Positions 53,195 through 62,510 are shown, counted from the stretch's first letter. The stretch is 64,000 bases of DNA from Pyrinomonadaceae bacterium (GCA_030841105.1 JAVEDE010000087.1:1-64000); one strand, 5' to 3'. The notes: generated by a model not told the origin, from the letters alone. A program made the numbers and translations.

Positions 53195-53274
53195 CGCTCC
53201 AGCTACAAGGCGTTTCGTTCGAGGGCGGTAGCAGTTTTACATTGACTCTGTTGTGTACGCTTGTAGTTGGAGCG
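53195..53274 (+). promoter_or_regulatory. Long imperfect stem in the leader RNA
   Basis: CGCTCCAGCTACAAGGCG (53195-53212) can pair with CGCTTGTAGTTGGAGCG (53258-53274) with one G.U pair and one bulged base, around a 45-base loop. A possible cis-regulatory leader or small RNA; not assigned to any known family. Confidence 0.45.
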
Positions 53275-53429
53275 TCTGCACCCCACCTAAAGTTTAAGTG
53301 ACTGCTCGTGTCGGAAATGATGGCAATTAAGCTGATATGTACACGGACATGCGCGCGAACCTTTGGGCTTGGGATTGGCAGTCGCCCCTTCCCGCAAAAT
53401 TACATTACTCATTTCGCAGGAGGAATGCG

Positions 53430-55694
53430 ATGAGACTCGCGAGAAGAGCGTCCGTTATGGCGCTCACCCTGTTGGTGCTGTGTGCCGCAGTATCAGCTCA
53501 AACACTTCGGCCGGCGGATGATCCGAGAAACACCGCTCCGACCGTAGGCACAGGCGGCCCCGTTGGCGGCCCCACCGGACTCTTCACCATCTACGACGGC
53601 TCGACGCTGCGTAAGGGTGAATTCACTTTCAGCATTGCCTACAGCAACTTTGACCGCGACCCGGGCAACGTGGACATCACGGAAGTCCCGCTCAGTTTCC
53701 AGATCGGTCTCTCCGACCACCTGGAACTGTTCTTCAACACCGACGGCTATCGCGGCGTCAAAGTTAATTCTCCGCAGAACCTGTCGAGCTTCTATTTACC
53801 GAACACCGCGATCTTTACGTCGCGGCTGGTCACCGTTAACGCGGCAGGCGTTCCGACTTTTGACACGCGTTTGCAGAGCGGCGGAGCCATCGTGCTCGCG
53901 CCGATCAACAACGTCGTGATCGGCCCGTCGGCGCTGTTCCGTCCCGTCGGCAACCAGCCCTTCGTGCAGTTCCCGTTCGTCGGTGGCTCGGCCGGTAACT
54001 TCCAGAACGGCTTTGCCGGGTTCAACCCGCGCTTCACGTTCACGCTCGGCGGCCCGACGGGCAACAACGCCGGCGGCAGCAACTTCGGCGCGGCGGCCAA
54101 CTTCCCCGGCATCGGCTCGATCTTCGGCAGCATCCTGCCGGGCGTCGTGCTGAGCCAGAGACTCGTCCCGGCCACGCTCACGACGAGCGCGCAAGTCGTC
54201 CCTGCGACGTTCACCCTTGCCCCGACCTACTTGCCGGATGCGCCGTTCATCAGCCGTCTCTACGGCGAGTCGGCCTTCAGCACGTTCACCATCGGTGCGA
54301 AGTATCGCTTCACCGGGCCGAACAACCCGTTCGGTATCGGCTTGATTCCGTTCTATCGGTTCTACGGCGACACGCCTGACGACCGCAGCGGCTTCAACCA
54401 GTTGCAGCGCGGCGCAAGCCCCGGCAGCAGCCTCGGCGACTTCGGTCTCGTGATGTTCGCTGACGGTCGTTTGAGCCGCAGCGTCAACGTCTCGGCCAAC
54501 CTCGGCTACATCCTGAACAGCAACCCGCGCAGCGAGTTGTTGGGCGATGCGGTCTTGCTCGACCGTCCTGATGAACTGATCGGGGGCGTCGGTATTGACT
54601 TCCCGGTCAACGAGCATTTCCAGCCGATCATCGAAGTGAAGTCGGTGCAGTACGTGGGCGGGCGGACGCCGAACGCGTTCCAGAACAACCCGGTTGATTT
54701 TCTGGCCGGCGTGCGCATCTTCCCGCGCCGCTGGATGGGATTCAGCGCGGCCTATCGCGCGCACATGAATCAGCAGGGCGGTCGTATCTTCAACGACCGC
54801 GGGTTGGATGACTTCCCGCGCGGCTTCGTGCAATCGCAAGACCCGCACGGTTACATCTTCCAGTTCTGGGCCGGTCGGCGCAACGAACGCGCTCCCACCG
54901 TCGTCCCGAACAACCCGCCGACGACGGCCGTTTCGGCCAGCCCGTCGAGAGTTGTGCTGGCAGCCGACTGCCCGCCGGATCAGCGTCCGGTCGAGGGCTG
55001 CGTGGCAACAGGCAGTACGGTTCAACTCGCGGCTAACGCGACTGACCCCGACGGCGACACGCTGCTCTACACCTGGTCAACCACCGGCGGACGCATCACG
55101 GGCGACGGTGCTAACGTGACGTGGGACTTGTCGGGCGTCCAGCCCGGCACCTACACGGCTTCCGTGGAGGTTGACGACGGCTGCGGCTGTATCGCGTTCT
55201 CTTCGACGACCGTGACGGTCGAGCGTTGCACCTGCGAAATCATCCCGATTCCGCCGACGCCTCAGCCGACGCCGACGCCCGTCATCGAGACGCCGCCGAC
55301 GCCGCCTTCGCCGACCCAGTTCGACACCTACGGCCGTATCGCGCGTAATGACGAGAAAGCACGTCTCGACAACTTCGCGATCCAGTTGCAGAACGATCCG
55401 GGCGCGCAGGGCTACATCATCGCCTACGGCGGACGCCGTGGCCCGGCCGGTGAAGCTCAGACCCGTGCCGATTTCGCCAAGAACTATCTGGTGAACTCGC
55501 GCGGCATTGACGCCGGACGTCTCGTTACGGTTGACGGCGGGTTCAGAGAAGAGGCCACCACCGAACTCTGGCTCGTGCCGAGTGGCGCGACACCGCCCAC
55601 CGCGTCGCCGAACGTTGACGCGAGCGAGGTGCAAACCACCCGCCCGCCGAGACGCGCGCCGCGCCGTCGCGGCCGTCGCGACGACGATGAGTAG
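53430..55694 (+). CDS. OmpA-tailed outer-membrane protein with Ig/PKD-like domain
   Basis: 754 aa from the ATG at 53430 with AGGAGG a few bases upstream; the longer reading is rejected. Signal peptide (RASVMALTLLVLCAAVSAQ). Residues about 25-500 form a beta-rich, aromatic-ended region like an outer-membrane barrel; a PKD or Ig-like domain follows (DPDGDTLLYTWSTTGG ... VEVDDGCG), then a Pro-Thr linker and a C-terminal OmpA-like peptidoglycan-binding domain (QFDTYGRIARNDEKARLDNFAIQLQNDPGAQGYIIAYG ... AKNYLVNSRGIDAGRLVTVDGGF). It probably joins the outer membrane to the cell wall. The tail ends in a basic cluster RRRGRRDDDE. Confidence 0.85.
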   Translation: MRLARRASVMALTLLVLCAAVSAQTLRPADDPRNTAPTVGTGGPVGGPTGLFTIYDGSTLRKGEFTFSIAYSNFDRDPGNVDITEVPLSFQIGLSDHLELFFNTDGYRGVKVNSPQNLSSFYLPNTAIFTSRLVTVNAAGVPTFDTRLQSGGAIVLAPINNVVIGPSALFRPVGNQPFVQFPFVGGSAGNFQNGFAGFNPRFTFTLGGPTGNNAGGSNFGAAANFPGIGSIFGSILPGVVLSQRLVPATLTTSAQVVPATFTLAPTYLPDAPFISRLYGESAFSTFTIGAKYRFTGPNNPFGIGLIPFYRFYGDTPDDRSGFNQLQRGASPGSSLGDFGLVMFADGRLSRSVNVSANLGYILNSNPRSELLGDAVLLDRPDELIGGVGIDFPVNEHFQPIIEVKSVQYVGGRTPNAFQNNPVDFLAGVRIFPRRWMGFSAAYRAHMNQQGGRIFNDRGLDDFPRGFVQSQDPHGYIFQFWAGRRNERAPTVVPNNPPTTAVSASPSRVVLAADCPPDQRPVEGCVATGSTVQLAANATDPDGDTLLYTWSTTGGRITGDGANVTWDLSGVQPGTYTASVEVDDGCGCIAFSSTTVTVERCTCEIIPIPPTPQPTPTPVIETPPTPPSPTQFDTYGRIARNDEKARLDNFAIQLQNDPGAQGYIIAYGGRRGPAGEAQTRADFAKNYLVNSRGIDAGRLVTVDGGFREEATTELWLVPSGATPPTASPNVDASEVQTTRPPRRAPRRRGRRDDDE

Positions 55695-55750
55695 GCTCGA
55701 CAGATAACGCTCGCGCCGCGGCCGCAAGATGTGCCGCGCGCGACCTGAAC

Positions 55751-55796
55751 CGAAGCGCGGGCGATGTTTCTCCAACAGGAAGCATCGCCCGCTTCG
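55751..55796 (+). terminator. Terminator of the OmpA-like gene
   Basis: CGAAGCG-CGGGCGATGTTTC pairs with GAAGCATCGCCCGCTTCG around TCCAACAG, followed by CTTTT. A strong stem with a two-base bulge. Confidence 0.83.
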
Positions 55797-55990
55797 CTTT
55801 TCGCCTGCGTCCCGGCCGAGGCGAGATTCCGTACAACTGCCCCGATTGCATCGCGCATCTTAAACTGTGTTGACTTTCCCCCGAATACTCGACGACCTGC
55901 GCGCGGCGGACGCTCTCCGGCTTGCCGGAGCGTCGCCGGTAGAAATATCCCCCCTAGAGTTTTAAACGCCAGATGCCACAGAGGAAACTG

Positions 55991-58465
55991 ATGACCCGGC
56001 CTATGAAAAAATTATCCCTGTACTTCGTTCTTTTAACTTTAATTGCCTCGCTGGCATTGCCGCCGCAGGCGGCCGTCGCCACTGCCTCCGAACACTTCAT
56101 TGACACCACGCAGGACGCCGCCGACCGCACGCTCAGTTGGTCGGTCGCCGGGCCGATGGGCGGCGACGTGCGCGAACTCGTCGTTAACCCGAACGACGCG
56201 CAGCACCTCGTTCTCGGCACGATTGACGGTCAGATTTATCAATCAATGGACGGAGCGCGCACGTGGGCGCGGCTGGTGAACTTCAACCGGCCGAGCATTT
56301 ATATTGACAACATCATCATAGACCCGCGCGACTCCAAGACCATGTACGTCGCCGCGCACAAGCACAAAGAGCCGGGCGGCTTTTTCAAGACGACCGACGG
56401 CGGCGAGACGTGGCGCGAGGCGACGGAACTGAAGACCGAAGCCCTCCACTCGCTCGAACAGTCGGCGGCCGACCCGAACATCCTCGTCGTCGGTTCGAAC
56501 CGTGGCGTCTATCGCTCAACCGACTCCGGCGAGACGTGGACGCAACTGCCGACCTCCGCTTACCCGGACATCCGCAACGTCGAGTCCATCGCCATTGACC
56601 CGCGCGACCCGCGCGCGATCTACATCGGCACGTGGCATCTGCCGTGGAAGACGGAGGACGGCGGGCAGACCTGGAAGTCCATCAAGACCGGCATGATTGA
56701 CGACTCGGACGTCTTCGCCATCGAGATTGACGAGACGCGCCCCGACCACGTGATCGCTTCCGCGTGCAGCGGCATCTACGAGTCGCAGAATGCGGGCGCG
56801 AACTGGCGCAAGGTGCAGGGCATCCCCTCGCAGTCGCGCCGCACGCGCGACATCATGCAGCACCCGGCCGTCCCCTCGACCATCTTCGCCGGGACGACCG
56901 AAGGCTTCTGGCGTTCCTCGAACGGCGGCGATTCGTGGATGCTCACCACCTCGCGCACGCTCGAAATCAACGCCATCGCCGTTCACCGGAAAGACCCGCA
57001 GACCGTCTACATCGGCACGAACAACTACGGCGTAATGGTCTCGCACGACGGCGGCAAAAACTTCTTGCCGAGCAACGAGGGCTATAGCGGCCGACGCGCC
57101 TACGCCATCGCGCCCGACCGCGAACGCGCGGGGCGCGTCTACGCGACGACCATCAACACGGCGACGGGCGGCGGCTTCTTCTTCGTCAGCAACGACAGCG
57201 GCGCGACGTGGCAACCCTCCATGCGCAACATGCCGAGCCGCCTGATCGGTTATTCGATCCTGCAAGACCGCACGGACGGCAACGTCATTTATCTCGGAAC
57301 GAATCTCGGCGTCTACCGCTCGGCCGACCGCGGCCTGTCGTGGTCGCCCATCGGCGCGCCGAACGTGAAGTCGCCCGTCGCCAAACCGGCGAAGAAACGC
57401 GCGCCTGCTTCGGCCGCTTCGCGTCGCCGCGCACCCGCGAAAGCCACGACGGCCGCCGCGCGTCGCAAGGCAGCGGCGAGTGCGGCAGCAACGGCGGCAG
57501 CGCAAGAGCCGCGTCCAGCCCCGCCGGTCGCCGTGCCCGCGAAACGCGCGGACGACATGGTGATGCGCGCGCAGGCGGCCTTGAACGCCGCGGGCTACGA
57601 CGCCGGGACGCCCGACGGTCAGGCGGGCACGCGCACCGTCGCCGCCATCAGGCAGTTTCAGGCGGCGAAGGAACTGCCGCAGACTGGCAAGTTCGACGAT
57701 GCGACTTTGACTGCGCTCGGACTCGGCGGCGGCAAGCAGACGCTCGGCGTCGAACAGGGAATTCAGAACGCGCCCGTGGCGTTGACTGAAACCGTCAACG
57801 CGCTCGCTTACTTGGCCGACGCCGACGGCAGTTTGAAGATTCTCGCCGCGACCAACAACGGACTCTATCGCAGCGCCGACCCGGCGAAGGGTTGGGAGAA
57901 GATGCCCTTCGGCGACGGACTCGACGCGCGCACGCTGTCGGTTTCCACCAGCACGCAAAACCCGCAGACCATCTACGTCGGCACGTCAACTTCCGGCGTG
58001 CTCGTCTCGCGCGACAGCGGGCAGACGTGGCGTGAGGTGGACGGCATTCCGAAGGGCGTCCCTGTCAACATCATCGAACAAGACCCGGCGCGTTCCGCCT
58101 ACGTCTACGTCGGCACGTCGCACACGCTGTTCGTCTCGCACGACGGCGGCGAGAAGTGGACGCGGCGCGGCGGCAATTTGCCCTACGGCAGTTTCACGAG
58201 CATTCTCATCAACCCGAAAAACACCGACGAGATTTTCGTCGGCAGCGCTTACGAGCGCGCGGAAGGCAACGGCGTCTTTCATTCGATGGACGCGGGGCAG
58301 ACCTGGAAACGGGTTGATCCCGAACTGCCGAGCCGCCGCGTGTGGGCGCTCGCCTTCGACACGCGCGAGTCCGGCAAACTGCTCATCGGTTCACACTCGG
58401 CGGGCGTCTACGTCGCCCAACGCGACCTGACCGCAACAACGGCGGTCGCCCCGGCGCAGCCGTAA
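55991..58465 (+). CDS. BNR/sialidase-type beta-propeller protein with an inserted peptidoglycan-binding domain
   Basis: 824 aa from the ATG at 55991, with GAGGA upstream; an ATG at 56003 is also possible. Signal peptide (LSLYFVLLTLIASLALPPQAAVA). Most of the rest is BNR/VPS10-type repeats (SxDGGxTW, e.g. KTTDGGETW, SNGGDSWM, SRDSGQTWREV, SHDGGEKWTR). Between two propeller blocks, at about residues 465-585, there is an Ala/Lys/Arg-rich linker (KRAPASAASRRRAPAKATTAAARRKA) and a PGB_1 domain (MRAQAALNAAGYDAGTPDGQAGTRTVAAIRQFQAAKELPQTGKFDDATLTALGL). It therefore probably sits in the periplasm on peptidoglycan. No catalytic residues were identified. Confidence 0.82.
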   Translation: MTRPMKKLSLYFVLLTLIASLALPPQAAVATASEHFIDTTQDAADRTLSWSVAGPMGGDVRELVVNPNDAQHLVLGTIDGQIYQSMDGARTWARLVNFNRPSIYIDNIIIDPRDSKTMYVAAHKHKEPGGFFKTTDGGETWREATELKTEALHSLEQSAADPNILVVGSNRGVYRSTDSGETWTQLPTSAYPDIRNVESIAIDPRDPRAIYIGTWHLPWKTEDGGQTWKSIKTGMIDDSDVFAIEIDETRPDHVIASACSGIYESQNAGANWRKVQGIPSQSRRTRDIMQHPAVPSTIFAGTTEGFWRSSNGGDSWMLTTSRTLEINAIAVHRKDPQTVYIGTNNYGVMVSHDGGKNFLPSNEGYSGRRAYAIAPDRERAGRVYATTINTATGGGFFFVSNDSGATWQPSMRNMPSRLIGYSILQDRTDGNVIYLGTNLGVYRSADRGLSWSPIGAPNVKSPVAKPAKKRAPASAASRRRAPAKATTAAARRKAAASAAATAAAQEPRPAPPVAVPAKRADDMVMRAQAALNAAGYDAGTPDGQAGTRTVAAIRQFQAAKELPQTGKFDDATLTALGLGGGKQTLGVEQGIQNAPVALTETVNALAYLADADGSLKILAATNNGLYRSADPAKGWEKMPFGDGLDARTLSVSTSTQNPQTIYVGTSTSGVLVSRDSGQTWREVDGIPKGVPVNIIEQDPARSAYVYVGTSHTLFVSHDGGEKWTRRGGNLPYGSFTSILINPKNTDEIFVGSAYERAEGNGVFHSMDAGQTWKRVDPELPSRRVWALAFDTRESGKLLIGSHSAGVYVAQRDLTATTAVAPAQP

Positions 58466-58504
58466 CGGTTGATCGTTAATAGGCTGGCGCGGCCGGTATG
58501 AGTG

Positions 58505-58550
58505 GGGGAATGGTCAACGGGCGGACATTAATTTCCGTTGACCATTCCCC
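58505..58550 (+). terminator. Terminator of the BNR gene
   Basis: GGGGAATGGTCAACGG (58505-58520) pairs perfectly over 16 bases with 58535-58550; loop GCGGACATTAATTT. Confidence 0.82.
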
Positions 58551-58612
58551 TTTGACTTCACATCTTCCGACTCATCTCTCGTCGCCCGCCACCCGCCGCC
58601 GCCCGTATTGCC

Positions 58613-58642
58613 TTGACAGCCTTGCGCGTGGGCGTGTACATT
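58613..58642 (+). promoter_or_regulatory. Promoter of rpsA
   Basis: TTGACA (58613-58618), 18-base spacer, TACATT (58637-58642). Start site near 58650. Confidence 0.62.
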
Positions 58643-58935
58643 TTCAGGCCTACCCGGTCAAGCGACTGGTGATTACCGGATCACGCGGGTGATCCACGGG
58701 CACGACAGAAACCGAAACCTTTTTTAAATTTTTTCAACTTCTAGACGGCTCGCTATCCCCGCCTCATCCCCTCTGGATTCATCCGGCAATCACCCCACAT
58801 CGCCAGCAGTAAAGCCGCGCGCCAAGAGTAATGGGCGCGGTTGAATCGCGAGCGCGCGAGTCGAGGGTGTTTGATTGGGAGGCGCGAAAGTTCTGCAACG
58901 CGCCGCGAATTCGAGCTAGGAGTCCAAGAGCCCGC

Positions 58936-61227
58936 ATGTCCACTGAAGATAACAAGCTGAGCGCAAGCGAAGCTACCAACGAGAACTCACAAACCGGCAC
59001 AGGCGACGCTACCACTGCCGCCACTGCTACGACGCCCGACGCCTCGGTCGAGCAACAACCGCAGCAGCAGCAGCAGTCGCACGCCTCCTCATCAACGGCC
59101 GCCACCGCAGCCACCACCGCCGCCGCATCTTCTCCGTCAGCCTCGACCGCTGGCACCGGCAGTTCGTCGAACGATGACGATGACGACGATGACGAGCAGC
59201 GTTCGGGCGGCGACTTCGACTTCGGCGCGATGCTCGACCAGTACGAGCAGGAGCAGGCGGCCTTTCAGGAAGGCTCGGTCGTGCGCGGCACGGTGGTCGG
59301 CATCAACGACCGCGGCGTGCTGATTGACTTCGGCTTCAAGTCGGAAGGACTGGTTGACCAGCAGGAGTTCACCGAGAACGGCGAGTTGACGGTCAAGCGC
59401 GGCGACGAAGTGGAAGTGCTCATCAAGAGCATGGAGTCGCAAGAGGGTCAGCCGATCCTGTCGCGCGCCGACGCCGTGCGGATGCGCGCGTGGGACGAAC
59501 TCGAAAAAGCACACCGCGACGGCACGCCCATCAAGGGACGCATCATCGAACGCGTCAAGGGCGGCCTGCGCGTGGACGTTGACGGCGTGGACGCCTTCCT
59601 GCCCGGCTCGCAGGTTGACTCGCGCCCCGTCCGCAATCTCGAAAGTTTTCGCGGGCAGGAGATCGAAGCGAAGGTCATCAAGCTCAACCGCAAGCGTTCA
59701 AACGTCGTGTTGTCGCGCAAGGCGATTCTCGACGAGCAGAACGAGGGACGCAAAGGCGAGACGCTCGACAACCTCGAAGAGAGCATCATCGTTGACGGCC
59801 AGATCAAGAACCTGACCGACTACGGCGCGTTCGTTGACCTCGGCGGCATTGACGGTTTGCTTCACGTCACGGACATGTCTTGGGGTCGCTTGCAGAACCC
59901 GGCGGAGTTGTTCAAGGTGGGCGAGACCGTGCAGGTCAAGGTCTTGAAATTCGACCGCGAGCGCGAACGCGTCTCGCTCGGCTACAAGCAGCTTCAACCC
60001 GACCCGTGGGAGTCGGTCGAGGAACGCTTCATCATCGGCAGCAAGGTGCAGGGCAGCGTGGCGAGCGTGACGGACTACGGCGCGTTCATCGAACTCGAAC
60101 CGGGCGTCGAAGGCTTGGTGCACGTCTCCGAGATGAGCTGGTCGAAGCGCATGAAGCACCCGTCGAAGCTCGTCAACGTAGGCGACTCGGTGGAGGCCGA
60201 AGTGCTCGGCGTTGACCCGAAGGCGCGGCGCATCAGCCTCGGCATGAAACAGATGCAGGCCAACCCGTGGCAGACCTTGCGCGAGCGTTACCAGATCGGC
60301 GCGCGCGTTTCGGGGCGCGTCCGCAACCTGACGGACTTCGGCGCGTTCATCGAAGTTGAAGACGGCGTTGACGGCCTTGTCCACGTCTCGGACATTTCGT
60401 GGAACAAGCGCATCAAGCACCCCGGCGAGGTCTTGAAGAAGGGGCAGGAGATCGAAGCCGTCATCACCAACATTGACACGGAGAATCGCCGCCTCTCGCT
60501 CTCGATCAAAGACACCGAGCCGAGTTCGTGGGATCGCTTCGTCAACGAACACAAGCCGGGCGACATCGTGCGCGGGCGCATCACGCGCTTCGCTAACTTC
60601 GGCGCGTTCGTCGAGTTGGACGAAGGTCTCGAAGGTTTGTGCCACATCTCCGAACTGTCGGACGAACGCGTGGACAAGCCGGAAGACGTGGCGCAGATCG
60701 GGCAGGAGATGGAATTCCGCGTGCTGCGTATCGAGAACGACAATAAAAAGATCGGCCTCTCGGCGCGCGCCGCCTCAAGCGACGAACCCATCGTGGACAC
60801 GAAGAGCTATTCGACCGAAGCGAAGGGCGGCATGGCCTCACTCGCGGAACTCGGAAACTTCTTCGCCGCGTCCACGAGCAGCACGGCTTCCGGTCGCGAC
60901 ACCAGCAGCACTTCCGCTACGGGCGATGAGAGCAGCGAGACGGCGACCGCCGCAGCGGACGCGACCGGGGGCGAATCTGCTCCCGAAGCCGCAACCGCCG
61001 GTGAGTCGAATGCCGAAGCGGCGACCGCCGTTGAATCAAGCGGCGATGCGACAGGCGAGGCGTCCGACGCTCCTGTGGCTTCCGCCGCAGATGCCGGTAG
61101 CGACAGCATAACCGACGCCCCGGCCGCCGAGACCGGCGACGTTGCACCGCCTGCCGGCAGCGACGCGGACGCGTCAACCGGCGACGGCAGCGACGCTTCG
61201 GGGACGGACGGCGAAACCCGGAGCTAA
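58936..61227 (+). CDS. rpsA: 30S ribosomal protein S1 with long acidic N- and C-terminal tails
   Basis: 763 aa from the ATG at 58936; TAGGAG is 13 bases upstream, so the SD fit is loose. Six S1 RNA-binding domains are visible: SVVRGTVVGINDRGVLIDFG, PIKGRIIERVKGGLRVDVDG, DGQIKNLTDYGAFVDLGG, GSKVQGSVASVTDYGAFIELEPG, GARVSGRVRNLTDFGAFIEVEDG and GDIVRGRITRFANFGAFVELDEG, as in E. coli S1. Extra here: an N-terminal 100-residue Thr/Ala/Ser tract with a run of seven Asp (NDDDDDDDEQ), and a C-terminal tail of about 130 Ala/Thr/Ser/Glu/Gly residues. The tails should be disordered and negatively charged, unlike the basic S1 domains. Needed for translation of structured mRNA. Confidence 0.95.
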   Translation: MSTEDNKLSASEATNENSQTGTGDATTAATATTPDASVEQQPQQQQQSHASSSTAATAATTAAASSPSASTAGTGSSSNDDDDDDDEQRSGGDFDFGAMLDQYEQEQAAFQEGSVVRGTVVGINDRGVLIDFGFKSEGLVDQQEFTENGELTVKRGDEVEVLIKSMESQEGQPILSRADAVRMRAWDELEKAHRDGTPIKGRIIERVKGGLRVDVDGVDAFLPGSQVDSRPVRNLESFRGQEIEAKVIKLNRKRSNVVLSRKAILDEQNEGRKGETLDNLEESIIVDGQIKNLTDYGAFVDLGGIDGLLHVTDMSWGRLQNPAELFKVGETVQVKVLKFDRERERVSLGYKQLQPDPWESVEERFIIGSKVQGSVASVTDYGAFIELEPGVEGLVHVSEMSWSKRMKHPSKLVNVGDSVEAEVLGVDPKARRISLGMKQMQANPWQTLRERYQIGARVSGRVRNLTDFGAFIEVEDGVDGLVHVSDISWNKRIKHPGEVLKKGQEIEAVITNIDTENRRLSLSIKDTEPSSWDRFVNEHKPGDIVRGRITRFANFGAFVELDEGLEGLCHISELSDERVDKPEDVAQIGQEMEFRVLRIENDNKKIGLSARAASSDEPIVDTKSYSTEAKGGMASLAELGNFFAASTSSTASGRDTSSTSATGDESSETATAAADATGGESAPEAATAGESNAEAATAVESSGDATGEASDAPVASAADAGSDSITDAPAAETGDVAPPAGSDADASTGDGSDASGTDGETRS

Positions 61228-61248
61228 GCGGCGACTCGATCAAAACGG

Positions 61249-61302
61249 AAGCCCCGCGCCTCTCACTTATCTTCACGGATGAGTAGAAGCGCGGGGCTTT
61301 TG
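61249..61302 (+). terminator. Terminator of rpsA
   Basis: AAGCCCCGCGC (61249-61259) pairs with GCGCGGGGCTT (61289-61299), with a 29-base loop, followed by TTT. A shorter inner hairpin may also form. Confidence 0.8.
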
Positions 61303-61428
61303 TGTGTCTCGGAAAGCATCAGGCGGAGGGTGACGCATCTGCTGGTTCATCGCTCCGCATACCTCATTCATCATCTCCCGCCCCATCCGGCCGCTCCTGT
61401 AAGCTATTGCCTGAGAGTTATTTCCGTC

Positions 61429-61458
61429 TTGCGGGGAACTAATAATTTCTGCTACTGT
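61429..61458 (+). promoter_or_regulatory. Promoter of the HU-like gene
   Basis: TTGCGG (61429-61434), 18-base spacer, TACTGT (61453-61458). The inverted repeat ACTGT-ACAAG-ACAGT (61454-61468) overlaps the -10 and may be an operator. Confidence 0.5.
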
Positions 61459-61553
61459 ACAAGACAGTTCCAGAGATTCCGGCCGTGTCGCGCAAGTCCC
61501 GGCAGATGCCGCGCGAACGCCCCTGTGAGTGGTGAATCGTGAAAGGTAAATGT

Positions 61554-61967
61554 ATGACGAAAGCGGAATTGGTCGAAGACGTCGCGCGCGCGGCCGAATT
61601 GACCAAGAAGGATGCGGAGCGTCTGGTCGAGATCGTCTTCGAGAGCATCATCGAGACGCTCAATCAGGGCGAGAAGATCGAACTGCGCGGCTTCGGCAGT
61701 TTCCGCGTGCGCGAGCGCGGCGCGCGGCGTGGCCGGAATCCGAAGACCGGCGACCCCGTTGACATCCCTGCCAAGCGCGTCCCCTATTTCAAACCCGGCA
61801 AAGAGATGAAAGAGTTGATCAACGAAGAGTCGGACGGCGGCAATTCATCTCCCGACACGCCCGAGGAGACGACGGAAGCGGGCAGCGGCGCGATGACGAC
61901 CGCCAACTCAAACGGACAGGACGACGCGAACGGCGGCAACAGCAGCGAGACGCCCTCCATCCATTAA
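61554..61967 (+). CDS. HU/IHF-family DNA-bending protein with acidic tail
   Basis: 137 aa from the ATG at 61554. The HU/IHF core is clear: MTKAELVEDVARAAELTKKDAERLVEIVFESIIETLNQGEKIELRGFGSFRVRERGARRGRNPKTGDPVDIPAKRVPYFKPGKEMKEL, with the RGRNPKTG beta-arm and proline. After residue 90 there is an acidic Asn/Asp/Glu/Ser/Gly tail of about 45 residues, which most HU proteins lack. It compacts and bends DNA. The RGRNP(K)TG arm is nearer to IHF/HU-type of Proteobacteria than to Hbsu. Confidence 0.93.
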   Translation: MTKAELVEDVARAAELTKKDAERLVEIVFESIIETLNQGEKIELRGFGSFRVRERGARRGRNPKTGDPVDIPAKRVPYFKPGKEMKELINEESDGGNSSPDTPEETTEAGSGAMTTANSNGQDDANGGNSSETPSIH

Positions 61968-61998
61968 ACACACGGCTGGCGCGAGGGGAACTGTTAAC

Positions 61999-62508
61999 GT
62001 GGACAGGTTATGGACGCCCTGGCGCTACCAATACATTACGAATGACACCGGCGAGAAGAGCGGCGACGATGAACAATCCTCAACCTCTTGCATCTTCTGC
62101 ACGCTCCCGCGACAAGACCCCGCGCACGACGAACGCAACTACATCCTCCATCGCGCCCGGCACAATTTCATCGTCCTCAATCTCTACCCCTACACCTCCG
62201 GCCACCTGCTGATCATCCCCTACGAGCACACGTCCGAACTCGACGCGGTGGCGAAAGCCGCGACCGACGAGTTGATGGATTTGGCGAAGCGCGCGCAGAC
62301 TCTCCTGCGCGAAGCCTACCGCCCCGACGGCTTCAACCTCGGCATGAACCTCGGCCGGGCGGCGGGCGCGGGCGTCGCCGCGCACCTACATCTACACGTC
62401 ATGCCGCGCTGGACAGGCGACGCGAATTTCATGACCACCGTCGGCGAAACCCGCGTCCTCCCCGAAGACCTCCCGACCACTTACAACAAACTGCACGGAA
62501 AGTTTTAA
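61999..62508 (+). CDS. HIT-family nucleotide phosphorylase/hydrolase
   Basis: 169 aa from a GTG. CIFCTLP near residue 31 is a zinc-binding CxxC, typical of Ap4A phosphorylase-like and HinT relatives. RHNFIVLNLYPYTSGHLLIIPYEH and GVAAHLHLHVMPRWTGD (histidine triad HLHLH) are HIT signatures. The first 40 residues and WTPWRYQYI match the bacterial HIT group that acts on dinucleotides such as Ap4A. Followed by a composite heptamer hairpin and a convergent gene. Confidence 0.92.
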   Translation: MDRLWTPWRYQYITNDTGEKSGDDEQSSTSCIFCTLPRQDPAHDERNYILHRARHNFIVLNLYPYTSGHLLIIPYEHTSELDAVAKAATDELMDLAKRAQTLLREAYRPDGFNLGMNLGRAAGAGVAAHLHLHVMPRWTGDANFMTTVGETRVLPEDLPTTYNKLHGKF

Positions 62509-62510
62509 AG

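Larger units (their letters stand above)
52902..53429. other. Long leader region of the OmpA-like gene
   Basis: 528 bases, partly AT-rich, without a convincing gene. It contains a near-consensus promoter at 53053-53081, two imperfect hairpins (CGAACAC/GTGTTCG near 53157-53177, and the 53195-53274 pair) and the Shine-Dalgarno AGGAGG before the ATG at 53430. Confidence 0.6.
58466..58935. other. Intergenic region upstream of rpsA
   Basis: 470 bases. Holds the terminator at 58505-58550, the promoter at 58613-58642 and a leader of about 290 bases before the rpsA ATG at 58936. No gene seen. A long leader is suggestive of autoregulation, which is common for S1. Confidence 0.55.
61228..61553. other. 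Spacer between rpsA and the HU-like gene
   Basis: 326 bases with the rpsA terminator (61249-61302), an unassigned 130-base stretch, and promoter and operator-like elements before the HU-type gene. No gene seen. Confidence 0.6.

Noticed and set aside
52969-53301. A 110-codon frame in the OmpA leader
   Set aside because: Low-quality composition, no Shine-Dalgarno, and it overlaps a near-consensus promoter and a stem.
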